DNA of 64,000 nucleotides from contig NC_133948.1 of NCBI RefSeq assembly GCF_031877795.1, positions 62,001 through 126,000 on the forward strand, given 5' to 3'. The DNA is from Strix aluco. Taxonomy: Eukaryota > Chordata > Aves > Strigiformes > Strigidae. The notes under the pieces were generated by a model, which was not told where the DNA came from, made no database searches, and saw nothing but the letters and a program-made list of their open reading frames with translations. Made by a program: the position numbers and the translations under genes. Shown piece after piece: positions 35,401 to 50,400 of this stretch (its first letter is position 1; every line of letters starts with the position of its first letter).

Positions 35401-38400
35401 GTGACATGCCAGTCCTTGGGAATTTGCTGTCCTGACTATAAAGAATTTTGTCTTCAAATTTCTCCACACTCAGGATCTCTGATGGGAGGCAAAGACTTTG
35501 TCATTGAAAACACAGCTTTTAATGCCTCTTCTGTGATAACGTGCAGGTGGGCCATGATTTTATATTCCTCTACCAAAGGGAGGTGAACCTTTCTAATCTC
35601 ACTTTCTGACAATAGGTAATTACCACAAAACAAGACTAGTCTATACAGGAGTGAAAATTTACTTTGTAAAGTTGTCAGAATCCTGAAACACACGAAGGTT
35701 CTGCTAAACCTCACCCACAAGGATCATTTCATTTAGGTCAAGTTATTGTGCCATACAATCATTACTCTGCTAGTTCTTCCCTTAATATTTCAAAACCATT
35801 TTCTAAAAGTGCTTCTTTTGGGGGCTCTTTGTTGTCAAGATTTTTTTAGCATTTCCATTTTGTGAAAAAGAAGTATTCATTTCTTAATCTGAATGAGAAA
35901 GCAACAAGAAAGAAAAGTAGGTAGGACACCTTATCTTTTTCCTGTAAAACAAAGCTGTGGATCCCTAAGCAGTCAGCCTGGATCACACTTACGTACGTGT
36001 GTCACACATGCAATACATATGGTACACTGAATTTTACTGACCCCGATGTCTTAACATTCTTTGCACAGAAGATTCTGAGTGAGATTTTGGAATCCTTCCC
36101 ATCTGGATAGCAGCACCTGAAACAGTTTTTAGTTCTTCACTGGGAAAACCTTTAACTCGGGCATTCATTCTATAGAACACAACTGTGTACTTTGAATTAC
36201 CTGCACAGCTGCATTATCAGAGCCAATACAAACTTCAGTGGAGACAAGCAAAGGTACTACTTCCTAGCAGGCCTCAACTTCCTACAGTACTTGGAATAGC
36301 TGTGCAGTCACCATACATCAACCCTGAAGAGTCATGGGTGGGATTATACTTTAGCCCACTAGGCAAGAGCCCTAACTGGAAACAGGTGGTTAAATAACAA
36401 GCAATGAGTTCTGAGTTAATCTTTGCAACAGAAATTCTAGAACAGCATGAAAATTACTTTTGTTGATTTCACAGGACTTACCAGCAAAAAAACCCCACAA
36501 AGCCAAAAATTTGCAATGCCTGCACATCATGGTCAATATTAGCCACCCTGTAATCCTATTAATCATGTAACATCACCTTTGTCTTCCTACTGTCCTTTTG
36601 TTATTTGTTGCCAATTTATCATGCCCCTCTCCCCCAGTAATTTAATAGTAAATCTAAGGCTTGCAGATTGCTGTGTATTTGTGCAGTGCACAGCAGAACC
36701 CACACTGGTGTAATAAGCACAAAGTACACATGATTTTTTTCAGTTTATATTCACTGCTACAAGCAAAACAGCCACGGGACTTGGAATGATCTACACATGA
36801 CACAAGGTTGCTTAATGAAACACAACTGAGACATTCAGAATTTTCTTTCTCTCAATGGTGACACTGAAAAGTGTTTTCAACATCAACAGGTTCAAGCAGA
36901 CAATCAAAACCAGTGGCTATGTTGCTAAGGATGGAAAAGCCCACTGCATCTCCCCACTGCTGTATGAGACTGGTTTCATCCCTTTTGAAGTTTCTACAGA
37001 TGATGGGCTGACGTTTCCGTACTCTGGAACTTGGTTATCAGGTTACTTACTTAAATCTACAGTGTACTTCTTTCTATATTCTTGCTCCATGGATGCAAGA
37101 TTATATAAACCTTCCCCTTTTGACCACTTCTCTTCTTCATCAGCAGGCTGTTTGACCTCAGAAAAGTCATTCTTGTTGCCCTCGTGTTAATTCATATTTT
37201 GAGAGATGAACTTTCACAGCAATTGAGTTCTGCTGCTACACAGCAGCAGCAGCATTAACTCATACAAAGTCCTGCTTAAAAATGAAGTTGACCAAAACAG
37301 TACCCTTTTTGTCGCTACTTCTATTGGAAAATAACTGCATCGTGGTGTTGTCATCTAAGGACTACAGACATTAGTAAGGGTTGCATTCTCTCAGCTTCAA
37401 CTTACTCTTTTTATATCATGCATCCTGTTCGAAAACATACACAAGGGAAATACTGCTAAATCTTAAATAATATAGCAGCACCTTTTCAGAGCTATGCAAA
37501 GCAGAAATGTCAATAATCCTTTTTTTCTGTTCTGTAATGCAGTACATCACAGCAGAGTTTCGGATAGAGAAAAATGCACATTGGTAAATGAGACAAAATG
37601 GCAATACTATGGGACCCCCAACACTGATGGAAACTTAACTCTTACCTGGACACACCAGGCACTTGCAGCAACCCATATCAACATAGAAGTCTGGGGATAC
37701 CAGGAAACAGGTAAAGTGACACTTTTCCTACCTGCGCACAAGCAGTCTTCACACGTGTAACTTATGTGCAGAGCTCTGCGCAGCATGCAGTCACTTTCAC
37801 TGATGCCTCAAGAAGAGATCTGCAAGTATACCTTATGACAATCACGGCAGCTTTTCCTCTTCATTTACATATGGGTGGAGACATCTAATTTCAATCTTGT
37901 GGTAATTGTTCTTTTCCAGTGTCCAAACCTATTTTCTTCCTGTATGTGACAGGTGACAGTTACTCAGAAAACTGGTTTGCTGAATGGAAATATCTTTATA
38001 CTTTGGCAAGAGAAATCCCCAATACTGGGAAATTCTCTTTCATTCCCGTACCTGCTAAAGGAAATTACAGTACATGGGACTTTGGAATTTTGAGAATTAC
38101 GTCCAGCAACTATTCTGATGGGCAGAGGCAAGTACATCATAACATTCTTTTATCATAAGTACCTTATTATTGCTTCCTGTATTAAAGCTGCTGTCTCCTT
38201 TGATGTTTAAAACTGGGACTTGGGCTCCATTTCACATGAAAAAATGGGGAGAGAACTGGAAGGGCAGAAGTGAGAAAAACTCGTGGGTCGAGATAAAGAC
38301 AATTGACTAAGTAAAGAGGGGCACAGGCACAAAGGAAGTAATGCAAAGGCAATCGTTCACCACCTGCCACAAGCAGACAAATGTCCAGTCTGTCATCCAG

Positions 38401-41400
38401 TAAGGGCTACTTTGGAAAATCTCCCCTGCAGTTTTATTGCTGAGCATGATGGTCTATGGCATGGAATATACCTTTGGTCAGTCTGGGTCAGCTGTCACGG
38501 CTGTGTTCCCTCTGAGCCTCTTGCCAACCCCTATCTACTCCCTGGGGGCCAGCATGACAAACACTGAAGGCCTTGACACTGTGCAACCAGCTGTTTGGCA
38601 ACAGCTAAAACATTGGGGTGTTATCAGCGCTGTCTTGATCACAAATCTAAAACATGGCACTTTATGGGCTGCTATGAAGAAAATTACTCCACCCCAGCCA
38701 AACCCAGTACTGTCAGCAAACTAGGATCTGCTGATTTCTTTTGTCACAACTGTGGAGGAGGCCCTGATTGTCAAACTTTTGTCACTGCAGCCACAGGCCT
38801 TCCTCTGCATTTAATTTGTTTCCGATTTTGTATGTAGGCCTTTCCATTCCTACAAATATTATGCCCACTTCCTTTTATTTCATTGTATATTCCCCATGAT
38901 TTTTGGTGATTTACCTCTGTTAAGTGCTCCATGTGTATTCTAAGCTTGTACAGATATTCCTTCATAATTTTTCCACATCTGCAGTTTTTGATATAGATGG
39001 TGTAGCCCCTATGAATATATAATGCCACCTCTTCAGTGTTAGAACATATTACTAATACATCAGAACCTTTTTTAGCATTTAGCAGTCGCTGCCCACAGTA
39101 GGGTAACCTTTTATCTTTCTAGAGGGTTTTTTTTATTACGCTTCATGTTTGATATTTCTTCATGGGTGGAGAGCACAGTAGCCTTGGAACATTTCAAGGA
39201 TTCTGAATGGTTTCTCCCCATATATTGCCATTGGGCCTGATACTACTGGGGCATGGGGTTGGGTTTTGTTAGAGAATCCAGATTTTCTTCATTCTGGCCT
39301 AAATGGAACTATGATGTGAAAAGGCATGAGAAGAAAACCTGTCTCTAAGAAGGTCCACATAAGCCAGAATCACAAATGCTAAAACGTATTCTGATTATTG
39401 CATACTTGCTGCATGCTGTCATGTCACCTTCTGAATTAGAAAATTTTGATTTGCTGTAACTTTTTGCAGGAAAAAGAAATTTTCAATTTGCAATGAAATA
39501 ACAACTCGCAAGTTGAAAGATTCTTCATAATTATTGTTAGTGATTAAGACAGTGTTACTGTCAAAACAGTACTTGTTCAGCTATCAGATCTATTTTTTGG
39601 CTTTCCCCCCCCCCCCCCCCCCCCCCCCAGAAACATTCCATCAGTCTGGAGCCGAGAACATGCATTGGCTTGGCACCTTGGGAAAGACTTCAGAAATGAC
39701 CCAAATGCATGGGCAACTGCAAAATGTATAGAATGGGACAGAAAGGAGGAGAAGCTTCCAAACTTTATAGAAGAAATTACAGATTGCCCTTGCACCCTGG
39801 CACAGGCAAGAGCTGACACTGGCAGATTCCATGTAAGTTATTAATCAACCCCTCTGGCTTATTAGGGTTCCCAGTAGAAGCTTAGGGAATGTCATACTCC
39901 TGACACACCCCTGTTCCATCTCTAAAACTCATTACAAGGAAATGAGATTGTATTTAAACTTGCACAAATAGCATGTCAAATGGCAGAGGCAGATACAGCT
40001 TACCCAGGTAGTATGAATAAAAAAAGTGCCTGTAGAACAGCAGATGGAAAACACCTGCAAACAGGGAGTTAAGACAGTAGTTCCAGGGGCAGACAGAAAA
40101 CACTCAGGGAGGACAGTGAGCTCTGAAGAGCTGGGAGCAGGGATGACTTCTTCGAGATCTTCCAAGATGGCAGTCTGTGTTTGTAGGCAATATCCCATGC
40201 TGAAAGAAGCAGGCCACATTTCTGCCTAGCATATCATAATTTGTTGCAAACCTTTCCGCCTTGTACTTCAGAGCTCAAGTCCACAGCTGTAATCCATTAT
40301 TTCCTGTCTCCCGCTTCCTTCCTCCTTCTCAACTTCACTGTTAACAAGGAACTGACAAAAGCTAGGAAATCAATTGCCATTTAGTGTACACTTTCACCTA
40401 CAGCGCTGATCTGAGGACCAGAAAGGGTAACTTCCTCTCCTATTTATGATACCAAATGGTGCAGTGTGTTTATGCATATCAAGAAAAAAAAGTTGGGTAA
40501 TTTTTGTTACTATCCTTTCCTGGTTATGAAACTCCAAACACGATGTGTATTTGAAATGATACTAAAATGATAACTAAAGTTAAAAGCATGTGAAGAAAAA
40601 AAATTAGATCTACTGCACTGTCTCCCTCTAAGAACACAGGACAACAGTTAAATTTAGTCCGGCGTGATCTGTGTCTGTTATGCACTTAGTTGAATCCCCT
40701 GTCTAGCTGCATCTGTTCTTCCAAGGTCTGTTGTAATAAACTGCAAAATGCTCAGGTTAGACTAACATGTTGCTCCGCTCGCTTCAGTGTTTTTCCTATC
40801 ATTGCATCCTACTCAACATACAGCCGCAACCAGTTCATTTAGATTCTACAAATATGTCAAAGGATGAGGACAAAAATAGAAAGGACAATGGGGAAAGAAC
40901 CCCATTAAATGTGAGCATTGATCTTTTTCAGACAGACTATGGCTGTGACATTGAAAAGGGGAGTGTGTGTACTTACCACCCTGGCGCTGTGCATTGTGTA
41001 AGAGCTGTTCAAGCCAGGTAAAGTAAATTTTTTAAAACCGCATTTTTTTAATCACTTGTTCCACCTCAGAGATAGCAGTGTCACAGAAGTCACAAAGGTC
41101 TCTGGACTCTCAACTCTCAGGTTCATAGCAACTATTGTTTCCGTCTTATTCATGTATTGGACCTCAGGGCTGAGATGAAGTTAAGGCCTCAGATTTAATA
41201 AACACTTAATTGCACTGTGTGTTGTGGTTTGACCTCAGAGGGCAACTGAGCACCACGCAGCTGCTCACTCCCCCTTCCCCCCCAGGGCTGAGGAGGAGGG
41301 AAGCAAAAGACCCAGGAACTTTAGATAAGGACAAGGAAGGATGATCTCATCCTTTAAGGCAAAGGACAGACTTGTTAGGGGAAGAAAAAAGCACATACAT

Positions 41401-44400
41401 TTAATATAGACACTAAGAACAACAACATGTAACAGAGTAGGACCAAGAGAAGCATTACCGCATCTCGAAAACACCTTCCCCCACCCCTCCCTTTTTCCCA
41501 GGCTCAGCTTTGCTCCCAATACCTCTACCTGCTCCCCCCTCAGTGGTGCAGGGATCAGAGAATGGGGGTGCAGTCAGTCCTGCCGCTTCTTCCACCTTGG
41601 GGGAGTGGAATTTCTGGCATTCCTCCCCTGTCCCAGTGCGGTTCCTCTCTCATAGGAGACAGTCCTCCCCAAACTCCCTCTGACATGAGCCACTCCCACA
41701 GGCGTGTGGGTCACTGCCACGTGTTGCAGCCCTCCCAGTGCCAAACTACCACAGTGGGGCCTTCTTCCCACAGGGTCCCAGCCTTCTTTGGGCACAGTCA
41801 CCTGTCCCAGCATGGGGCTGCCCACAGGCCTCAAATTGGCCTCTGCTCCACTGGTGACCTCCATGGGTGGCAGGGGGGTGGCCCTGCCATCTCACCACAG
41901 GATACAGGGGAGTCTCTGCTTCAGCATCTCCCCCCCTTCTCCTCCTTTCTTCCACTGACCTCAGTGTTCACACAGATGTTCTCCTCACAACTCCTCCTCA
42001 CCACTCCCCCAACTCCTCCCAGGTTCCCCTTCTTAAATACATTATTGCAGAGGCGCGGCTAATTGGCCTGGCCTTGATGCAGAGGCGGGTCCGACTTGGA
42101 GCCAGGGGAACTTTGAGAAGCTTCTCACAGGGGGCCACCACTGTAGCCCCCTCCCCTGCTACCAAAAACCCTTGCCACTCACTCAAACCAGGACACCGTG
42201 CTAAACCTTAGAATACCTAAACAAGCACTAATGTCTAAAAGAGATTGGATTAAGCCTAATTAAGCCTTTCCTGTATTGGTCTACTTAAGTTCAACAAGTT
42301 ACTATTTGCACTCTTTCTATCAGAACAATTTTAAAGAGTTCATTTAGGTATAAGGCCTACAGAACCTCCTTACTGCCTTGGTCAAAAACCCCTCCCTCCC
42401 TCCCCCTAATCTGGTCTAATTTACAAGAACAGAGCAGGGGTGGGGGGCGAAGTCTAACTGGGAGGTATCATCTCTGGACATCATATAAAGCTTGGCAAAC
42501 AAAACATTTAGCAATATCCATAAAAAGGCAATAGGTAATCTCTAAATATGAATAGATTTCACATTGCTGAACGATGACTTTCTCCTCACTGCTTTTCTCA
42601 ATCAGTCCCCAGTATGCAGCAGGACAGCAGTGTTGCTATGATTCCACAGGGACCCAAATCCTCACGCATGACTCAACAGGAGGCAGCACACCTGATCGAG
42701 GCCATGACTGGGGTTCACCACCTTTCATGAAGCCTCCCCGGATACCTGGCTTTTCCCATTGGCTTTATGACGTCATTAGCTTCTATTACTGCTGCCTGTG
42801 GTCTGATAACTGTCACTTCTATATGAAAAGGCGGCCCTCCAGTGACTGCAGGATGTATCGCCCGCCTCGAGCTGGTAAGGGCTTCAGAATTCCATTATGC
42901 GGTGTAGTTTTTTGATACAGTGTTGGCTTTTAGAATATTTGTATATGTGCGTATGTCACTTGACGATGGTGAGGGCACAATGTCCTATGGAAAAGTACCG
43001 TGGAGGTTTCTCTTGATCTATCAGTGGCAAAATCTGTATGTGTTTTTTAATTGTCCTGCAAGATTTTCTGCTGTTGAGTATCTCATTAACCCCTGGAACC
43101 TAAATAGCTGAAGTTTAGTAGTCAATGTTCATGACTTCCTATCATCAGTGGGCACTTTCTCAGAAAGAAAATGGTTAGGGATGGTTAATGACAGCTTGGC
43201 AGTAGCTAGCAAAGCTGTTGTGCTGAAAAATGCTACTCATATCAAATATGGAAGTTTTACCATTTACAAATATGTCTGTTGTTCCTGCCCCTTGCTTTTA
43301 AGTAGTCCTCAAGTCCTGCCATATTTCTATTGCTGCCACATGTCTTGCCTCCTTCTATGCTGCTGGGGTGCTGAGGTGGCTGGCAAGATTGTGGCCTCCT
43401 GTAAAGAAGGAAAGTGCAAAGAGGCAGCACTTTTCTTCAGGGGAAAAAAGGAGAAAACTGCAGAGGTCCTTGCCAGCACATGGTCCAGTCCTGAGTGAAG
43501 TGAGCAGGGTGGACACAGTGATGGCAGCAGCAGTCAGCCAAGAGTCCAGATCTCCAGATGAGTTTGTGGTGACAAGGCAAGTCTGAAGGAAAGCTGAGAA
43601 GTCAGTCTGACAGACAGGGTCAAAGATCTGGTCCAGTGATGCTAACCAGGGTGGGGCACAGTCCAGCCATTGTTCGGCAAGTACATAGTGAGAAGGCATG
43701 TCCAAGGACAAGCCAGAAAGTCAGTCGCAGGTCTGTGTGCAGATCAGCGGGGTTTATGGCCAGGCACAGGCATGGCTGTGTTGGAGATGGAGACAAGAAC
43801 ACCCATGACATAGTTCAGGCCCGGGCCTGAGCTTAGATGCAACCCATGGACAGAGGATATAGATTAGAGGGCCCAGTGAGACTCGTCAGTGGAATTAAGG
43901 CCTATGAGTGTGCTCAGGGCCCTGACAGTTCCACCATGATAGAGAAAGGCTACAACATGTCTCTCTTAAGCAAAGACATGTTGATGAGGGATGTGAAGCA
44001 CATGGTCTTGCAAAAAGATTCCTAAATGTACTTATGCCATTACATCCATCTCTCAAACATGACAAAAATCCATCATGCAGCTCTCACTAAGCACTGTAGA
44101 TGCTCATCTTTCTCCTAGAAAGTATATGCCAGCCACACAGTCAGGAGAGTGTTCATTAACCAGCACCTGAGAAAACTAACCCTCAAACACCACAGAACCC
44201 TCTGCAAAAAACTTATCGCTAAAAGCTTCTCCAAGCATGCCAAAGATGGATGTGGTACAAAATCAGCTCAAACAAAAAAAGTTAGCTACCTTGGTACTTA
44301 CAGAACTCTCCTGGAACATGAGATGTTGGGGTTAAATGTCTCATCTGCCAGATGTGGAGAAATTACTTGAACCTATCACCCAGGGGCAGGCCTTCTTTAC

Positions 44401-47400
44401 TGTGATTTTCTGTTGTGTTTGTTTGCTATGTGCACTTTGATCCGAAAATCCCAAGTGAATGCACAAACTGCTGAGGAGAAAAAAACAATGGCCTCCTTTG
44501 CCTTGATCTAATGAACCTGATTTATGGAGGGGACTCTTTCTCTAGGGAAAGATTGAGAGAGGCAATGATCCCAAAATACTTAAACAGTAAAGGGACCTAC
44601 CTGTCACACAGATGTCCTTAGTCGTCGAGAGTCATACCTCAGATAAGATGACACAACTTCAATTTTTTTTTTTTTGCTGGAGGGGAGAGGGGCCTTCTGA
44701 CCTCTTACTGATCCAAAAGGCAAAACCAAGGATATCTGCTAAACTCCAGAGAGGCTTTTGGGGCTGAGGATCACTGCCATCTCTCTCTGTTCAGGCCAGA
44801 TGAGACTTCAAAGCCCCATTCCCTTTCACTGACTGTCACTTCCAGCTACATTTGGAAGCACCCTGGTGAGCTGCTTCAGGAACAGTCCTGTGTTTATGTC
44901 CAAATCTCCTCATACACTGCATACAAATCAGGCTTCTAGCCTGACTGACAGAGGATTCTGGTAGGGGGTCTACCAGGTAAGCATTGCTGCCCTTAACAGC
45001 CTGTTAAAACGCAGCCCCTAAATGTTGGCCGATGAAGATGAGAGGGGGTAACTGGAATGACATTTCTCACTGTTACCACAGTGCTGTTCCAGGTTGTCAT
45101 AGCTGTTCCTCACGTCACATTTACCATGGATCAGCCTTGCATTTTTTCCTGGGTTTAAATGCCATTCTCTGGATCACCACAATGAGATTATTTTCTTTTT
45201 CTCGTGAACCTAAGAGGAGGATTAATGGGTTGTGGGTTTTGCTTGTTCTGATTTCTCTTTTTGCTTTTAAAAACAGCATCTGCTTTTGGGGATCCTCACT
45301 TCTTCACATTTGATGGTCTGAACTTCACCTTCAAAGGCCAGGGAGAATACACGTTGCTAGAGTCTGATCTCACATCCCTAAGAGTGCAAGGGAGGACAGA
45401 GCAGGCACACTTTCCCAATGGTAAGTTGGTAAGAGAGGAAGCAGCGATGACAAATAATAACTTCTGATGTTGCTTGATTTGCACTTTACAGCATTCCTCC
45501 TATCTTCTCTAGTCTTCTCCTTTTTTGGCCATTTATGAAAGGTCAATGTTTTGAAGCTAATCAGAAGACAGCCAAAATGTTCAGGAAAAAAATAACTTCC
45601 TAATCAAAGATTATTTACTAATTTTATTGCATGGAAGTGTAGGTTTTCTGTTGTGTTTAAGAGCTCAGGAAAACAATTCTCAATTCTCTCCATGCCCATT
45701 TCCCTCTGTAAGGAAACATAAGGTCAGTTCTAGGAATCAGTCAACAGGCATAGCTCCCAGCTGATGCATTTTCATAGTATTGTAGCTGAAAAATAATAGA
45801 AAGCAGGTAAGTGTATGTCCTGCTTTATTTTCTTTCCGCGTTAGGTGTATATATGCATGCATATGTTAACAGAGCAATAACGTCCCCCAAAGGAGCTGAG
45901 AAAACATACTTTGGATGGGAAAAAAAAATCTTTCTGAGCACCTCAGTCTAGCAGAAAAGTACAGAATGTCTGATGAGAAGTTGATTAAGGGGGTCATTTT
46001 TTTATTCAAAGGGTCTGATTGCCCTTGTCTTTTGGCTTGTTTGTAAAATGAAACCCAGGGCAGAAGCAGCTTTTGGAGGTACCTGTGGCCTTCATCATTT
46101 GAATGGGCAGATTGCAAACCAGCCTGTAAGAATGAGATTGTCACATACCTGCATTTTAAAATGAGGGAAAAATAGAGCATGAAGCAGCAGAATGGGATTG
46201 TGTCATGAGAGACAACCTGAAAAGCCTTACGTCAGATACTTTTGTTTATGCTTTTCCTGTATCTAGTGCTATTTTATAAATAGCAGGCTTGCCTCAGGAA
46301 AGAATATCCCAGCTGGCCTCAGGGATGCACTTCAAGGATTTGGTACTTCTGGTAGAATTATAAGGATGGACTAAAAATTGTGTGTTTAGCACACATGTAG
46401 ACAGGAATGCATATACTCAATACCACATTGGATAGGATGGAGATTATCAAGGAAATATTTTGCCCTTGATAGATTTTACTGTGTTTGTGGTAGAAGTAGC
46501 ATGAGTCACTGAGCAGTTCATTCTGAAGGTCAGTTTCTTAAATTTCTGTTCACTCCATTTTTTCTGTCATGTCTTCCCTGAAATTATCTTCGATTTTCCC
46601 AAGGCTTACTCACAGGACTGAACGTGCAAGAAAGAGATCAACTGGTTTTCTTACACAGCTCAGTCACTGCCATTGGGATGAAGAATTTAGAATTTCCAGA
46701 CTTTTCTCAGCATTAAACATTCTGCTTTCAACATAATATACTGGAGGGAAACTTATACTGTGGGTTTTATGTGACTTATATGCTTAGCAATTCCCTCAAA
46801 TATAAATAATCATATTTAATTATATTTAGGAAATATCTGGGGGTTTTTTTGTCTTTATAATTATAACCTTCCATATTTACTTTATATCATGTTGGGTATT
46901 TTGGGGGGTTGTTTTTTTATTTGGAAGGAACTGAGGCTCAGGTGACAGGCTTGTCTGCAGTGGCCATGCAGGAGAACAACTCGGATGTGATCGAAATACG
47001 CTACTCGGAGAATTTGAATCTGGAGGTCCTGTTGAACCAGAAGGTCATCAGCTTCTCTGAGCAAAGTTGGATGGACCTGAAAGGTTAGTTACAAATATCA
47101 GCCTTGTAAGCTATTGTATTCTGATGAAGCCCATGTACCATTAAAAATTTCTCTAGGTGCATGTGTTTTGACTCTTTTCAGTGTCCTTTTGCAAAACAGG
47201 CTGCAGGTCACTCCAAAATTTGTATCAAGAGTGAAACAAAGGACAGGCAGTGTCCCAGCTCATTAGCATTTATTTTATTATCACATGACTTTTTGCAGTT
47301 CAGTTGCTGCCAGATTGAGGCAGAACCAGTGGTAGTGCACAGTTGGCATGGGCCTTGGTGAAAAAAACAAAATCGAGAGCACATGGGAGAATGCCCTTTC

Positions 47401-50400
47401 CATCCAGTTTGCCTACCTGGCCCTGTGTTTATACTAGCCCAGTACATGGATTCCTCTGGCCTTTGAGGCTGCTGGCAGCTACAATATGGGCAGGAATATA
47501 GCCACCAGAATGATGGGCTACACATCTCCTTCCAAATAGCCATGGATCAAGGGTGCTACAGAGAAGCACACAGTGGCTGTGTTCCCACGGAGAGGAGTCA
47601 TGGTTCAGGTGAGCACAACAGAACCCACAACCTTCTGCTTCTCATCAGCATTACTGGCAGTTAGCCCAGCTGTAACTGGAAGCACCTATGCTGTGTTCAG
47701 GAAGAGGCAGAGTCATATGATTTGCCAGTAGGCTGGACTGTGGCATGTTCTCCTCTCCCAGAATGTTCAAATAGCGGAAATGACAACCTTTACCAACACC
47801 TCGTGCTTGCCTTAACTTTCTGGGATATGAGAGGATTATGAAGGGATGGCATGCAATCCTGGCAATGACAGTGAAGTGTTTTAACAGGGGGCTTCAATGT
47901 CCACATCTTCTATGTTCTCTTTCAGTGGCTTGTAGAGCAATGGTTTTCCTTCTCATCCCATGGAGGGTGAATGGAATTAAAAATGTCTCACTCCACATTC
48001 TGTTTTGAGCTTACTGCACCTAATGCAATGAAATCTACCAAGCAAAATGGAATATAGTGAAATATAACCAAAATATGTACTAAAACATAACTGAAATTCA
48101 CATTCACCTATCAGGAGCCATCTTGATCGGTCAGATGTTATTCCTCTATTCTTCTGCTGGAGATACTATGAAAAGTTGACTTTTTTTCCTCCAGGGGTGT
48201 GATCATTTCATTAGTCTTTATAATAATTTAACAACTATTATAAACATTACTAGAATTTTAACAGTAAGCCTCCTATTCATCAGAGGAAGTTTTCTGTGGC
48301 TAGCAATTATTATTCCTCAAATGGCTGGGAAATATAATGAAGAGCAGAGAGAAGACTACATCAACAAGGGGCTGCAGAATCAGAGAGATGCAGGAAGGAA
48401 AAAAAAATGGAAGGGGCAGTGATGGGGCTTGGAGAAGAAGCCATATTAGGCAGGTCTTGACAAGACAATCAAGAAGCAGAGGAAACCAGTGACCACTGAG
48501 AGCAGGGGTTCCAGCCCACAGCCACTCTCTGATGTAATCACCTCCTATCTTAAGGCTTCTGCTCTGGGACACTGCCAGAAGGCAGTGCAGCTTGTATCAA
48601 CTGTGGGCCTTTTTTTACGACTACTCTGTAGTAGCCATCTTACTGCAGTTGTAGGTATGAAGGTGTGGCCTCCCTTTAAATGCTTCTTAAAATGTAGCCC
48701 AGAGTAGAAGGAAGTAAAAGTTTTATGAAAAATGGTTAAAACTGATGACACAACAATCTGTTCACTATGGATGATTAGCTGTTTTGTCCTCTTCCTCTCA
48801 TTGTTATAGGTCTCTTTCTCCATTCTACAGCTGATGAGAACATCACAGTTATGTTCTCTTCTGGGTCTGGAGTGGAAATAAGGGGAAGTGGAGGATTGCT
48901 GACCCTGACAGTTCTGCTCCCCGATAAGTTTATGAATCACACACAGGGTCTCTTTGGGGTAATGAATGGCTACACAGAGGATGAGTATACCTTCAAGAAT
49001 AAAACCTCCCTGTCAATTCATGCAAGTCCCCAGCAATTGTTTGAGTTTGGAGCTAACTGTAAGTAATTTCTCTGGTCTATTATTACATTTTCTTTCCAAA
49101 TTCAAAACAGCTTCCAATTTACAAACTAGCAGATGAAGTCTGTACCAAGCAATCTATGCTGGGGGAAGAGAAGGGAGTAAGAGAAGTATGCCCTCCTCTA
49201 CCCAAGTGGGTAATGTACCTAGCCAAATGATTGAAGACAGAATCATGATGGAATGTCCTGCACTTTGTTCCATCAAGAGTCAGAGTTCATATTTCTACAT
49301 TCTACTATGGTCAGCTGAACGCAGCATCACCAGACTAAAGCATTACAGAAGTTTAGCAATAGGCAGGGTCAGCTGTCTTCTTCCAGAATATGAGCAACGT
49401 TTCCATCAAGAACCATGCTGACAATTTAAAAAAACATTTATCAAATCACAATGTAATAATTATCCCTGTCGTGGTTTGAACTCAGCCGGTAGCCAATCAC
49501 CACGTGGCCGGTCGTTTACTCCCCCTCTCCCTTCCCGGTGAAATCGGGGAGGCACAAATAAACCCCCAAATTCGTAGGTTGAACAAAAAACAATTAGTAA
49601 CAAAACAACAGTTATAATAGGAAGTCCAAACGGGTAAGATACAACGCAGCTACTCACCAACCGGCCACCGGTAGGTAGACAGCCCGCCCCCGTAGCGATC
49701 CCGACGGAACCAAAAACCCCGCCGCGCTGACCGGAAAAGGGAAATAAGAGAGCACGTGTCTCCTTTACCCACCGAGCATGACCTCACGGCCCGGCCTTCC
49801 GGCTGTGCTCTCACTCAGCCCAAGGAAATTTAACTCTATCCTGGCCGGAACCAGGACGGTGCCTCTAAAAAAGAGGGTGTGGGAGGGGTGTGTGTAAAAG
49901 AATGGCTGCTTTCATTTAATGAAAGTGATGAGGCTGCTATATCTAGCTTGCATCATTAGACTGGTCAGCACTCCTAACAGCGGGTTAGCAGATGGGCCAG
50001 AAACATGATGCACAATATCCTCTGGCTACCGTCTCATCTCTGCATTAAGCACAGTGTAGCCATACTCAAGGTTTCAGATCGTACTGAAAAGTCTCACTGC
50101 TCCTACTTCAGGAAGTTTCTGATTTAGTGGCGTGAAAACAAAAAGCAGGGCCACAGCAGACATGATAAATTTAGAGAAGCACAGGATCAGGATTTGTGTT
50201 GCTAGTGATGTTCGGTTTAGCTAGCTCTGCCTGAGGTACTTCTTTATCACTATTTTGCCAGCAGGCATCTAAAACCATCTTTATGTGAAATCATAGCTAC
50301 ACAATTATTTGGATCTAATTTTAAGTAATTGATCAAACACGGGTTAACCAAACACTAACTTTAGTGCTAAGTTAAGATGCTGGAAATGAAAAGGAAAATA

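Larger units (their letters stand above)
39833..42605 (+). other. SUSD2 introns 6 and 7 content
   Basis: Apart from exon 7 (40,932-41,017) and the LTR at 41,220-42,195, the sequence is unremarkable and AT-rich, and I see no other exon. Confidence 0.5.

Noticed and set aside
38437-38724. 95-codon frame inside SUSD2 intron 5
   Set aside because: Coincides with the LTR fragment; exon 5 and exon 6 already join in phase without it.
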